This document shows, piece after piece, positions 43,896 to 52,430 of a DNA stretch of 64,000 nucleotides; the stretch's first letter is position 1, and every line of letters starts with the position of its first letter. Under the pieces are notes generated by a model that was not told where the DNA came from, searched no databases, and was given only the letters and a program-made list of their open reading frames with translations. The stretch comes from Lentisphaerae bacterium GWF2_50_93 (GTDB taxonomy: Bacteria > Verrucomicrobiota > Lentisphaeria > Victivallales > GWF2-50-93), in assembly GCA_001804815.1 (NCBI GenBank), contig MHBI01000101.1:108791-172790 (forward strand), given 5' to 3'. The translations under genes were made by a program, and so were the position numbers.

Positions 43896-43959
43896 GTAGG
43901 TACGCCCTTTAGGGTGTACCATTCTTGAATTCATGGTACAGGCTAAAGCCCGTACCTAC
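43896..43959. repeat. REP-like inverted pair (GTAGGTACG family), copy B
   Basis: Starts 2 bp after the stop of the small coiled-coil gene; 63 of 64 bases match copy A at 42837-42900. Confidence 0.88.
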
Positions 43960-43980
43960 TTGAAATCGAAAACAACAACA

Positions 43981-44739
43981 ATGTCTTATACAATAGCAAT
44001 AACAGGCAAAGGCGGGGTCGGTAAGACGACCATAACCGGCCTTATCATCAACAGGCTCCTTGCGAACGGGCACCAGCCCGTGCTTGCCGTCGATGCGGAT
44101 CCGAACTCATGCCTGCATTCCGTGCTGGGCGTCAAGGTCGAGAGCACTGTCGGAAGGATCCGCGAGGAGGCGCGCACCGAGGCGTCAAAGGGAAAAGTCA
44201 CAGGAGTGGCAAAACAGCAGTTGCTCGAGATGAAGATCGCGGAGTGCCTTGTCGAGGCGAAGGATTTCGACATGATTGCGATGGGCAGGCCCGAAGGACC
44301 AGGCTGCTACTGCTACGCGAACAATGTATTGAAGGACGTGATACAGAAGCTTTCGGCGAGCTATCCGTATGTGGTGATCGACAATGAAGCGGGGCTGGAG
44401 AATCTTTCGCGGCGCATCGTCCAGAAGGTGGATCTTCTCGTGATGGTCGCGGATCCTTCGAAGAACGGGATAGAGACGATAAGGCGGCTGCACAAGCTCG
44501 CTTTCGAGATGAACGTGGATTTCAAGAAGCTCTGGATCTTCATCAACAGGGTCAGGACCGGGAAGATTCCGGACGAGGCCGCGTACCTGAAGAACGAGAC
44601 AGAGGCTGATCACATAATAATGCTGCCGGACAACCATGAGATAGCGGTATTTTCAGAAAAGGGCAATCCCGTGTCGGATCTTTCCGCCGGGAATGAGGTC
44701 GTCGCCCTGATGGATAAATTCATAAAAGAATTGTTTTGA
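43981..44739 (+). CDS. acsF: Second CooC/AcsF-type ATPase
   Basis: 252 residues from the ATG at 43981; an upstream ATG at 43933 lies inside a repeat and is rejected. Walker A GKGGVGKTT at 9-17, CxC pair C109-x-C111 (GPGCYCYANN), NEAGLENLSRRIV as Walker B. AcsF/CooC proteins mature the Ni sites of ACS and CODH. Two paralogues in one locus suggest one for CODH and one for ACS; which is which cannot be told from sequence. Confidence 0.88.
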   Translation: MSYTIAITGKGGVGKTTITGLIINRLLANGHQPVLAVDADPNSCLHSVLGVKVESTVGRIREEARTEASKGKVTGVAKQQLLEMKIAECLVEAKDFDMIAMGRPEGPGCYCYANNVLKDVIQKLSASYPYVVIDNEAGLENLSRRIVQKVDLLVMVADPSKNGIETIRRLHKLAFEMNVDFKKLWIFINRVRTGKIPDEAAYLKNETEADHIIMLPDNHEIAVFSEKGNPVSDLSAGNEVVALMDKFIKELF

Positions 44740-44762
44740 TCATATTTAACGAGAGGTACCAG

Positions 44763-46730
44763 ATGAGTAATGAAACTGTTAAAGCCCCGGCGATAATGAA
44801 ACCGGAGGACAGAGTGTCGGATCCGGCCTCCATCGAGGTCCTGAAGAAGGCGGAAAAGGAATGCATCGAGACATGCTTTTCCAGATATGACACACAGAAG
44901 AACCAGTGCAAGTTCGGGACATCCGGAGTATGCTGCAAGATATGCCATATGGGGCCCTGCCGTATTACACCTAAGTCGCCGCGCGGCATCTGCGGAGCGG
45001 ACGCCGATACGATCGTCGCGAGAAACTACCTGCGCGAAGTCGTGGCCGGAACCGCAGCCCATTCAGATCATGGACGCCATCTCGTACTTCTGCTGAAAAA
45101 AGTCGCAGAAGGCAAGGAAAAGGATTACACGATAAAGGATGTGGCCGCGCTCCTGCGCTATGCGCAATATTATGGCGTCAAGACCGAAGGGCGCAGCAAT
45201 GAGCAGATTGCGCTTGAACTTTCAGAAATCTTCATAAGGGAGTTCTCCTCCCAGGAGGAAACACTCCAGACACTCCATCTCGCTCCGGAAAAACAGCAGG
45301 CCATCTGGAAGAAGACAAAAGTCGAACCGCTCGGAATCGACCGCATGGTCGTAGAATCAATGCACCGCACGCACATGGGAGTCGACCACGACTACAGGAA
45401 TATCCTGAACCAGGCGTTCCGCACGTCGCTTGCCGACGGCTGGGGAGGAGCGCGTATCGCATCAATGGTTTCAGACATACTCTTCGGTTCGCCCAATCCC
45501 GTACGCAGCGAGGCAAATCTCGGTGTGCTAAAGCTTGATACGGTCAACATAATAGTCCACGGCCATGAGCCATCCCTTTCCGAGATGCTTGCGGCGGCTG
45601 TAAGCGATCCTGATATTATCGCTTATGCAAAGAAAGCCGGGGCGAAGGGCATTACCCTTGCAGGGTTGTGCTGCACTGCGAATGAAGTCCTGATGCGGCG
45701 TGGAATTCCGGTCGCCGGAAATTTCCTCCAACAGGAACTGGCGATAATCACCGGTGCTGTTGAAATGATGATTGTGGATGTGCAATGCGTGATGCCAAGT
45801 CTGCCGGAAGTTGCAAAGCATTATCACACTGAGATTGTCGCCGCGACCGATATCGCACGCACAATAGGGGCGACATATTTCGATTTCGACGAGGACAACG
45901 CATACGAGTCTGCAAAATCATTGATCAAGAAAGCCATCGACAATTATGGCAAGCGGGATCCTGCGAAAGTCGCAATTCCTCAATATAAGAATCCGCTAGT
46001 CGCCGGTTTCAGCGTTGAAGCCATCCGCTACATGCTCGGGGGAACCTTCCGTGGCTCGTTCCGTCCTCTCAACGACGCGATAATTTCTGGCCGGATAAGG
46101 GGTGTCGCCGGTATCGTAGGCTGCAATAACGTGAAATCGACAAGCGATGTATATACCAATGTCCTCGCAGCTGAGCTCATAAAGAACAATATTCTCGTCC
46201 TTCAGACAGGATGTTCCGCGCAATGTTCCGGAAAGGCCGGATGCCTGACACCGGAAACCGCCCTCCAGTTCGCGGGACAGGGACTGCGCGAAGTCTGTGA
46301 GACGGTTGGAATACCGCCAATGCTCCATATGGGAAGCTGTGTTGACAATGTGAGGATACTTGAAGCCGCGACTGAAATTGTCAAGGAAGGCGGACTTGGA
46401 GACGACATGTCAAAACTTCCCGCTGTTGGAATAGCACCTGAATGGATGAGTGAGAAAGCTGTTGCTATCGGCTGTTATTTTGTGGCATCGGGCGTTGATG
46501 TTGTACTCGGGGTCCCGTTCCATATTTCGGGATCTGCGAATGTGACTAATTATCTTGAAAAGGAGGCCAGGGAGATGTTCGGTGGCGCCTTTGTAACAAT
46601 AGAGGATCCGATCGAAGCGGCAAAATGGGTCATTAAAACTATTGAGGAGGCGCGCGAGAATCTCGGTATAAACAAGAAGGCCGAACGCAAGCTGCTTGAT
46701 ATGAAAGATAGGAGAGCAACCAATGTCTAA
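44763..46730 (+). CDS. acsA: Anaerobic Ni-CO dehydrogenase catalytic subunit
   Basis: 655 residues from the ATG at 44763 with GAGAGG upstream. Fe-S cysteines at 49, 57, 58, 61, 66 and 77 form the B/D cluster region (GVCCKICHMGPCRITPKSPR). C-cluster ligands are seen in VHGHEPSL, GLCCTANE, GIVGCNN, TGCSAQCSGKAGC and HMGSCVDN. It reduces CO2 to CO for acetyl-CoA synthesis. It overlaps the next gene by 8 bp. Confidence 0.97.
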   Translation: MSNETVKAPAIMKPEDRVSDPASIEVLKKAEKECIETCFSRYDTQKNQCKFGTSGVCCKICHMGPCRITPKSPRGICGADADTIVARNYLREVVAGTAAHSDHGRHLVLLLKKVAEGKEKDYTIKDVAALLRYAQYYGVKTEGRSNEQIALELSEIFIREFSSQEETLQTLHLAPEKQQAIWKKTKVEPLGIDRMVVESMHRTHMGVDHDYRNILNQAFRTSLADGWGGARIASMVSDILFGSPNPVRSEANLGVLKLDTVNIIVHGHEPSLSEMLAAAVSDPDIIAYAKKAGAKGITLAGLCCTANEVLMRRGIPVAGNFLQQELAIITGAVEMMIVDVQCVMPSLPEVAKHYHTEIVAATDIARTIGATYFDFDEDNAYESAKSLIKKAIDNYGKRDPAKVAIPQYKNPLVAGFSVEAIRYMLGGTFRGSFRPLNDAIISGRIRGVAGIVGCNNVKSTSDVYTNVLAAELIKNNILVLQTGCSAQCSGKAGCLTPETALQFAGQGLREVCETVGIPPMLHMGSCVDNVRILEAATEIVKEGGLGDDMSKLPAVGIAPEWMSEKAVAIGCYFVASGVDVVLGVPFHISGSANVTNYLEKEAREMFGGAFVTIEDPIEAAKWVIKTIEEARENLGINKKAERKLLDMKDRRATNV

Positions 46731-49700
46731 GATAATCTGCGGAAGCGCAATTGACGGGGCCATTGAATGGGTGGCGAAAGCCGATGACATTCTCGAAAAA
46801 GCCATAAAGGCGAAAGGCGAATCGAGCCCGGTCGGATTCCCGAACACGGCCTATTATCTGCCTGTGATATATTCGTTCACCGGTGAGAAGATGGAGAAGC
46901 TGTCCGACCTGAAAAGGATAATGGTGAGGGCGAAGAGCCTCCTGCCTGTACGCCCTACCGACAAGGTCTGGCTGCCCTATCTCGGCAGTGCACTGGACGC
47001 CGGCGCAGCCGCGCTTTTTGCGTGCGAAGTCATCGAAGCGTGCAAATATCTCATCGGACCTAATCCTGTCGACGGAATATGGCTTGGAGCCGCGAACGAC
47101 GTGATCATGCGTGAACGCGGCATCGAGTTCGTCGATGGCACTGCTCCCGGTTTCGCCGCCATCACCGGGGCCGCACCGACAAACAAGATCGCGGTCAAGA
47201 TCGCGACGGAGCTCCAGGAAAAGAACCTCTATGTGTTCATGGCCGGGTGCACGAATGGAAAACAGTTCGCCGAACAGCTCGCCGAGGAAGGCGTCCAGCT
47301 CGGCTGGGAGACACGTCTCGTCCCGTTCGGGAAAGATGTTTCAGCCCTGATCTATGCACTTGGGTTTGCGAACCGCGCAGCCCTCTCGTTCGGTGGCGTC
47401 AAGGCCGGAGACTTCAGGGCGAACCTCAAATATAACAAAGACCGTATCTTCGCGTTCGTACTCGCGCTCGGTGAAGTCACCGCAGACAAATATGCTGCCG
47501 CGGCCGGTGCGATCAACTACGGATTCCCTGTCATCGCCGACACCTCAATTCCGGAAATCCTCCCGACCGGTGTCTGCACATACGAGCATGTTGTTTCAAA
47601 TGTGCCCTATGAATCGATGGTCGAGAAGGCGCTTGAAGTCAGAGGATGCAAGGTCAGGATCACGAAAGTCCCGATTCCTGTTCCGTACGGCGCGGCATTC
47701 GAGGGTGAACGCATCCGCAAGGCCGATGTCCATGTCGAGTTCGGCGGAAACAAGACGCCAGCCTTCGAGTTTGTCACGTCGGTGGATCTTGAAAGCATCA
47801 ATGACGGCGAGATCGAGATCATCGGTCCCGACATCGACCAGGTCAAGGAAGGAGAAGCCATTCCTCTTGGAATCTGGGTCGAGGCCGCTGGACGCAAGAT
47901 GCAGTCCGACTTCGAACCTATTCTCGAACGCCAGATCCACCATCTGGTGAACGGCGCGGAGGGAATCTGGCACATGGGCCAGCGCGACATCATCTGGACG
48001 CGTGTCTCCAAGAGCGGATTCGCGAAGGGCCTGCGCCTGCGCCATTACGGGGAAATCATCCATGCAAAACTCCTTTCGGATTATCCTGCGATAGTCGACA
48101 AGGTCAAGGTGACCCTCATCACGGATCTCAAGGAGGTCGAAAAACGCCTGGCGGTCGCAAGGAAAGTATATGATGAACGCAACCGCCGCCTTGAATCGAT
48201 GACAGACGAGTCGGTCGAGATATTCTATTCGTGCCTGCTCTGCCAGTCTTTCGCACCGAACCATGTCTGCATCATCACTCCTGAACGTCTCGGGCTCTGC
48301 GGCGCATACAACTGGCTTGATGGAAAAGCCGCATACGAGATCGACGAGACAGGTCCCAACCAGCCGGTCAAGAAAGGCGAATGCCTCGATCCTGTCAAGG
48401 GTGTCTGGAAAGGCATCAACGACTATGTATTCCCCAACAGCCATAAGTCCGTAGATGCCTTCTGCGCATATTCGATCATGGATAGGCCTATGACAAGCTG
48501 CGGATGCTTTGAAGCCATCTGCGCATATCTGCCGGAATGCAACGGCATCATGGTCGTGAACCGCGAATTCCAGGGTGAGACGCCTGTGGGAATGACGTTC
48601 TCCACGCTTGCCGGAAATGTCGGCGGCGGACAGCAGACGCCCGGATTCATGGGTTGCGGAAAAGTATTTCTTACTTCGAGGAAATTCCTGTTTGCGGAAG
48701 GCGGCTTCAGAAGACTCGTCTGGATGCCGAAGGAACTCAAACAGCTCCTAGCCGCGGATCTCAAGCTCCGCTTCAATGAACAGGGTGTTCCGGATCTCCT
48801 GGACCAGATTGCCGACGAGACGGTTGCAACTGAAACTGGCGAAGTCCGCAAATATCTCGAGAAAGTAGGGCATCCTGCATTAAAGATGGAAGACATGGCG
48901 AATTTCGCACGTTCCGCGGCCTCCGAGGAAACTCCTACCGAGACAGTCGAGAAGATAGACGAACCGGCCGTTTCCGACAAGAAGGATGCCGTTCCTGCCG
49001 CCAAGGATGAATCTGGTACAAAGATCACACCTGAACTCATAAACGAGCTCAAGCAGCAGATATCAAGGGAGATCTCCGAACAGTTGAAGTCGGCTGTCGG
49101 CAAGGAGATCGTCAAGGACATCATCGCAACTCTGAGCGAGAAATATCTCGGAGAAAAAATTTCTTCAGCGACAGCTCCAGCTGTCAAAGCTGAAGAAATT
49201 TTTATTGAAAAGAAGCCAGTCGGGCCGTCACCTGCTGAAAGACTTTCCTCCCTGAAGACATTCAAGTTGAAGAAGGACAAATGCGAAGTTCCTGTATGGA
49301 CCGTCAAGCTTGGTGCGACCAAGAAGGAAGGTGGAACCAGGGGCAGGACATACACGGTCGGCGGGTCATCATGCATGCCGTTCCATTTCTGGGAAGGCGA
49401 CATGCCGAACAGGCCTCTCGTGGCGATGGAAGTCTTCGATGTGGTCAGCGAGAAATATCCAGATGTCCTCAGGAAGGCATACGGCGATCTACTTGCGAAT
49501 CCCGCAAAGATGGCAAAGGCATGCGTCGCTAAATATGGTGCCGACCTCATCAGCATCCGTCTTGAGGGCACACATCCTGAAAAGGGCAACCGTTCGCCTG
49601 ATGACGCAGTGAAACTTGTAAAGTCTGTCCTCGAGGCGGTCGATGTGCCGCTCATCATAACCGGACATAACCACTTCGACAAGAATAACGAGGTCATGAA

Positions 49701-50220
49701 GGCCGTGGCGCAGGCGTGCGCAGGCGAGAATCTCCTCCTAAACTGGGTTGAACAGAACAACTACCGTACGATCGCCGGAGCCGCTCTAGGCTACCAGCAC
49801 TCGATCGTGTCGCAGTCGCCGATCGACGTGAACATCGCCAAGCAGCTGAACATCCTCCTCACGAACATGGATGTCAAGCTCGGGCAGATCATCATGGATC
49901 CCATGACAGGCTCCGTAGGATACGGCATCGAATACACCTATTCCGTGATGGAACGTGTCAGGTACACAGGGATAACCGGCGACAAGATGCTCGCGGGCCC
50001 GATGATCGTTTCGCCCGGACAGGAAGCTGCGAAGGTAAAAGAGGTCAAGGCCGAAGAGAAGGCTTTCCCGGCATGGGGCGACCTGACAAAGCGCGCCGCG
50101 CTCTGGGAATACACGACGGCCGCGAACCTGCTCTATTCGGGTGCAGACATCCTGATCATGTACAATCCGGATGCGGCTGTAGCAATCAGGAAACTGATAA
50201 CAAAGCTAATGGAAAAATAA
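46723..50220 (+). CDS. acsB-acsD: Acetyl-CoA synthase fused to the corrinoid Fe-S protein small subunit (AcsB-AcsD)
   Basis: 1165 residues. Residues 1-about 725 are full-length AcsB with A-cluster ligands C504, C507, C516, C526 and the C593-G-C595 motif, each two positions below the Moorella numbering. A linker of about 115 residues follows (Glu/Lys-rich, with a helix QQISREISEQLKSAVGKEIV). Residues about 843-1165 are AcsD, the TIM-barrel small subunit of the corrinoid protein (KLGATKKEGGTRGRTYTVGG). No internal start codon is visible just before the AcsD part. In well-studied acetogens these are separate proteins. The linker DNA contains a large palindrome (49155-49203). Confidence 0.95.
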   Translation: MSKIICGSAIDGAIEWVAKADDILEKAIKAKGESSPVGFPNTAYYLPVIYSFTGEKMEKLSDLKRIMVRAKSLLPVRPTDKVWLPYLGSALDAGAAALFACEVIEACKYLIGPNPVDGIWLGAANDVIMRERGIEFVDGTAPGFAAITGAAPTNKIAVKIATELQEKNLYVFMAGCTNGKQFAEQLAEEGVQLGWETRLVPFGKDVSALIYALGFANRAALSFGGVKAGDFRANLKYNKDRIFAFVLALGEVTADKYAAAAGAINYGFPVIADTSIPEILPTGVCTYEHVVSNVPYESMVEKALEVRGCKVRITKVPIPVPYGAAFEGERIRKADVHVEFGGNKTPAFEFVTSVDLESINDGEIEIIGPDIDQVKEGEAIPLGIWVEAAGRKMQSDFEPILERQIHHLVNGAEGIWHMGQRDIIWTRVSKSGFAKGLRLRHYGEIIHAKLLSDYPAIVDKVKVTLITDLKEVEKRLAVARKVYDERNRRLESMTDESVEIFYSCLLCQSFAPNHVCIITPERLGLCGAYNWLDGKAAYEIDETGPNQPVKKGECLDPVKGVWKGINDYVFPNSHKSVDAFCAYSIMDRPMTSCGCFEAICAYLPECNGIMVVNREFQGETPVGMTFSTLAGNVGGGQQTPGFMGCGKVFLTSRKFLFAEGGFRRLVWMPKELKQLLAADLKLRFNEQGVPDLLDQIADETVATETGEVRKYLEKVGHPALKMEDMANFARSAASEETPTETVEKIDEPAVSDKKDAVPAAKDESGTKITPELINELKQQISREISEQLKSAVGKEIVKDIIATLSEKYLGEKISSATAPAVKAEEIFIEKKPVGPSPAERLSSLKTFKLKKDKCEVPVWTVKLGATKKEGGTRGRTYTVGGSSCMPFHFWEGDMPNRPLVAMEVFDVVSEKYPDVLRKAYGDLLANPAKMAKACVAKYGADLISIRLEGTHPEKGNRSPDDAVKLVKSVLEAVDVPLIITGHNHFDKNNEVMKAVAQACAGENLLLNWVEQNNYRTIAGAALGYQHSIVSQSPIDVNIAKQLNILLTNMDVKLGQIIMDPMTGSVGYGIEYTYSVMERVRYTGITGDKMLAGPMIVSPGQEAAKVKEVKAEEKAFPAWGDLTKRAALWEYTTAANLLYSGADILIMYNPDAAVAIRKLITKLMEK
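49155..49203. repeat. 22-bp-stem palindrome inside the AcsB-AcsD linker
   Basis: Outer arms AAAAATTTCTTCAGC (49155-49169) and their exact complement (49189-49203), inner arms GACAGCT (49170-49176) and AGCTGTC (49179-49185), a 2-base loop and a 3-base bulge. The A-tract before and T-tract after resemble an intrinsic terminator, although it lies within an open reading frame. Confidence 0.9.
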
Positions 50221-50223
50221 GAA

Positions 50224-50257
50224 GGATTAATGGATTACTGGATTGTTGGATTAATGG
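50224..50257. repeat. Left flank repeat of the four-helix-bundle gene
   Basis: Repeats of the unit GGATTACTGGATTGTTGGAT. The reverse-complement partner is at 50708-50741. Confidence 0.8.
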
Positions 50258-50264
50258 GGAATAT

Positions 50265-50738
50265 ATGGAAAATATCCAAAGAAGAAACCTAAATAGAGGC
50301 TATATGAAGCTCAGGGTCTGGATTGATGCTGTTGATTTTTATGTTGAAAGCAGCAGAATATTCAGGAAGTTTCCTGCTGAGCTAAGAAGAGTTTCTTCAC
50401 AGGCGATTGCCTCAAGCGATTCAATTCACAGGAACATAGCCGAAGGATATTGCAGGAAATCAATAAAGGAATACCTGAATTTCCTTTCAATAGCAAAAGG
50501 CTCCCTAGGTGAATCCGTATCCGGAATCCATGCGTATCACAAGGCAGGGCAGCTTGATGATAATCAGTTTGAATCTCTTGATTCTCTTTCCTTCAAGCTC
50601 GAAAACGGTCTTTTGAAATTGATAGAGTCGCTTGAAAGAAAAAATGAAGACGGCACATGGAACAGCAGCTTAATGATTAGCGAATCTAATTCAATTTATT
50701 CGTCTTCCCAACAATCCAGCAATCCAACAATCCAATAA
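50265..50738 (+). CDS. Four-helix-bundle protein (23S rRNA IVP / TIGR02436 type)
   Basis: 157 residues from the ATG at 50265 with GGGGA upstream. VWIDAVDFYVESSRIFRKFP, SSQAIASSDSIHRNIAEGYC and KEYLNFLSIAKGSLGESVSG match the family first found inside 23S rRNA intervening sequences. The last residues (SSQQSSNPTIQ) are encoded by the flanking repeat. It splits acsB-acsD from acsC and is bracketed by an inverted repeat, so it looks like an inserted unit. Its biochemical role is unknown. Confidence 0.88.
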   Translation: MENIQRRNLNRGYMKLRVWIDAVDFYVESSRIFRKFPAELRRVSSQAIASSDSIHRNIAEGYCRKSIKEYLNFLSIAKGSLGESVSGIHAYHKAGQLDDNQFESLDSLSFKLENGLLKLIESLERKNEDGTWNSSLMISESNSIYSSSQQSSNPTIQ

Positions 50739-50741
50739 TCC
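50708..50741. repeat. Right flank repeat of the four-helix-bundle gene
   Basis: CCAACAATCCAGCAATCC and following units, reverse complement of the left flank at 50224-50257. The acsC ribosome-binding site AAGGAGG starts at once after it. Confidence 0.8.
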
Positions 50742-50755
50742 AAGGAGGTATTTTT

Positions 50756-52093
50756 ATGGCACTTACAGGTTTACAGATACAGAAGCTTCTGCCCAAGACG
50801 AACTGCAAGGAATGCGGTTCGAACACATGTCTTGCGTTCGCAATGAAGCTTGCGGCGAAGAAGGCCGAGCTTTCGGAATGCCCTTACGCTTCTGATGAGG
50901 CGAAGAAGGTGCTTGGTGCAGCAAGCGAGCCGCCGGTCAAAGGCATAGCGCTTGGACCTGACAAGAAACTCAAGCTCGGAGAGGAGACTGTCCTCTACAG
51001 GCACGAGAAGACTTTTGTCAACCAGACGGCCCTGGCGATCAACATCAACGACACCGACAAGGCAGATGCGATAGATAAGACGCTCAAATCCGTGAGTGAT
51101 TATATGCTCGAGCGCGTCGGCGAGGAGCTTAAGATCGATCTGGTTTCCGTCACCGACAAGAGCGGCGATCCTGCGAAGTTCGCAGCGCTCTGCAAGAAGG
51201 CGTATGAAACTACAAAATGTCCTCTTGTGATCCGAAGCGCGAACGTGCAGTCGCTTGTTGCCGCGGCAAAGGCCGTGAAGGGATCGAACAGCGTCATAGC
51301 TTCCGCAAATCCTAAGACAGCGGATGAACTTGTGAAGGTCGCTCAGGAGAACGAGCATGCGCTTGCCATAACAGGTGCGGACCTTGATGAGATTTCAGCG
51401 CTTTCCGCGAAGGTCAAGGCGGGCGGATTCAACAATATCATCCTGAATTTCGAAACTTTCTCCCTGGCGGAACAGTTCCAGGTGAACTCGATTTCACGCA
51501 GGGCTGCGCTGAAGGACTCGTTCAAGGCGTTCGGATATCCGACATTGAAATTCATCGATGAAGGCGAAACCTTCGACATCGCAGGCGATGCGATAAACGA
51601 GATCACGAAATACGGCGGCATCTGCGTGCTCCCGTATTTTGACGCTGCGATGCTGGTATCGCTCATGACACTGCGCCTCAACATCTATACTGATCCGCAG
51701 AAGCCGATCCAGGTAGAGCCGAAGATATATCCTGTCGGAGAACCCGACAAGAACTCCCCTGTGTTCATCACCACGAACTTCTCGCTCACATACTTCATCG
51801 TTTCCGGGGAGATCGAGAACAGCGGTACAAACGCATGGCTCGTGGTTCCGGAATGCGAAGGCATGAGCGTGCTTACGGCATGGGCCGCAGGCAAGTTCTC
51901 AGGAGCGTCGATAGCCAAGTTCATCAAGGGTATCGGGCTCGAGGAACAGGTAGCCACACGGCAGATCATCATCCCCGGCTATGTCGCGCAGATCAGCGGC
52001 GAGCTCGAGGAGAGCCTTCCCGGCTGGAAAGTCATCGTTGGCCCGCAGGAAGCCGCCGACATCGAAAGCTTCGTGAAGGCCAGGATCAAGTAA
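50756..52093 (+). CDS. acsC: Corrinoid iron-sulfur protein large subunit
   Basis: 445 residues. The N-terminal [4Fe-4S] cysteines are C17, C20, C25 and C42 (TNCKECGSNTC ... SECPYAS). A TIM barrel and the C-terminal corrinoid-binding domain (LVVPECEGMSVLTAWAAGKF) follow. It carries the methyl group on B12 to the A-cluster of AcsB. It would pair with the AcsD half of the fusion. A strong AAGGAGG RBS is provided just after the repeat flank. Confidence 0.96.
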   Translation: MALTGLQIQKLLPKTNCKECGSNTCLAFAMKLAAKKAELSECPYASDEAKKVLGAASEPPVKGIALGPDKKLKLGEETVLYRHEKTFVNQTALAININDTDKADAIDKTLKSVSDYMLERVGEELKIDLVSVTDKSGDPAKFAALCKKAYETTKCPLVIRSANVQSLVAAAKAVKGSNSVIASANPKTADELVKVAQENEHALAITGADLDEISALSAKVKAGGFNNIILNFETFSLAEQFQVNSISRRAALKDSFKAFGYPTLKFIDEGETFDIAGDAINEITKYGGICVLPYFDAAMLVSLMTLRLNIYTDPQKPIQVEPKIYPVGEPDKNSPVFITTNFSLTYFIVSGEIENSGTNAWLVVPECEGMSVLTAWAAGKFSGASIAKFIKGIGLEEQVATRQIIIPGYVAQISGELEESLPGWKVIVGPQEAADIESFVKARIK

Positions 52094-52118
52094 TAAAATT
52101 TGGCTTGCAAAATTTTAT
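52093..52118. repeat. A/T palindrome at the acsC stop codon
   Basis: ATAAAATTTGGC / GCAAAATTTTAT, nearly perfect 12-base arms around TT, starting at the last base of the TAA stop. It could work as a terminator for the locus. Confidence 0.65.
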
Positions 52119-52244
52119 ACCAGGAGTAAACGGCCAGGATCAAACCAAGAAAGAACTACTGAAAACCCTAACTCGTTTTGAACACTTTCAAAAAACGGCT
52201 TGTTGATAATGTACGACTTAACTGCGGTCTAAAATTTATTGGTA

Positions 52245-52430
52245 TTACAAGTCCTTCCCTTTTCGGGCAAATCCGATGGCTGATGGGATAGCCACTCCTG
52301 CGGCCTGGAATACTTTCCCGGCGCCCCCTTTCATTTCGCTGCGGAAAGTCACTTTTTTGCCGGATATTTCAGCGGCCACATCCTTAACCGAAGCCAGATC
52401 GCGGAGTATTTCATTCCACTCAAAATCAGC
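52245..52430 (-). pseudogene. Possible transposase C-terminal remnant
   Basis: An open minus-strand frame reads WNEILRDLASVKDVAAEISG then KKVTFRSEMKGGAGKVFQAAG, which resembles the end of IS1634/IS4-type transposases. It has no start and lies in the same frame as, and immediately after, the stop of the preceding gene. The rest of 52119-52244 shows nothing I recognise. Confidence 0.35.

Noticed and set aside
43933..43980. Upstream start for the second CooC/AcsF gene
   Set aside because: The extra 16 codons are encoded by a REP element; the ATG at 43981 begins the normal MSYTIAITGKGG N-terminus.
48423..49760. Antisense frame of 445 codons within the AcsB-AcsD gene
   Set aside because: Shadow of a well-supported coding region with G/C-biased third positions; no domain.
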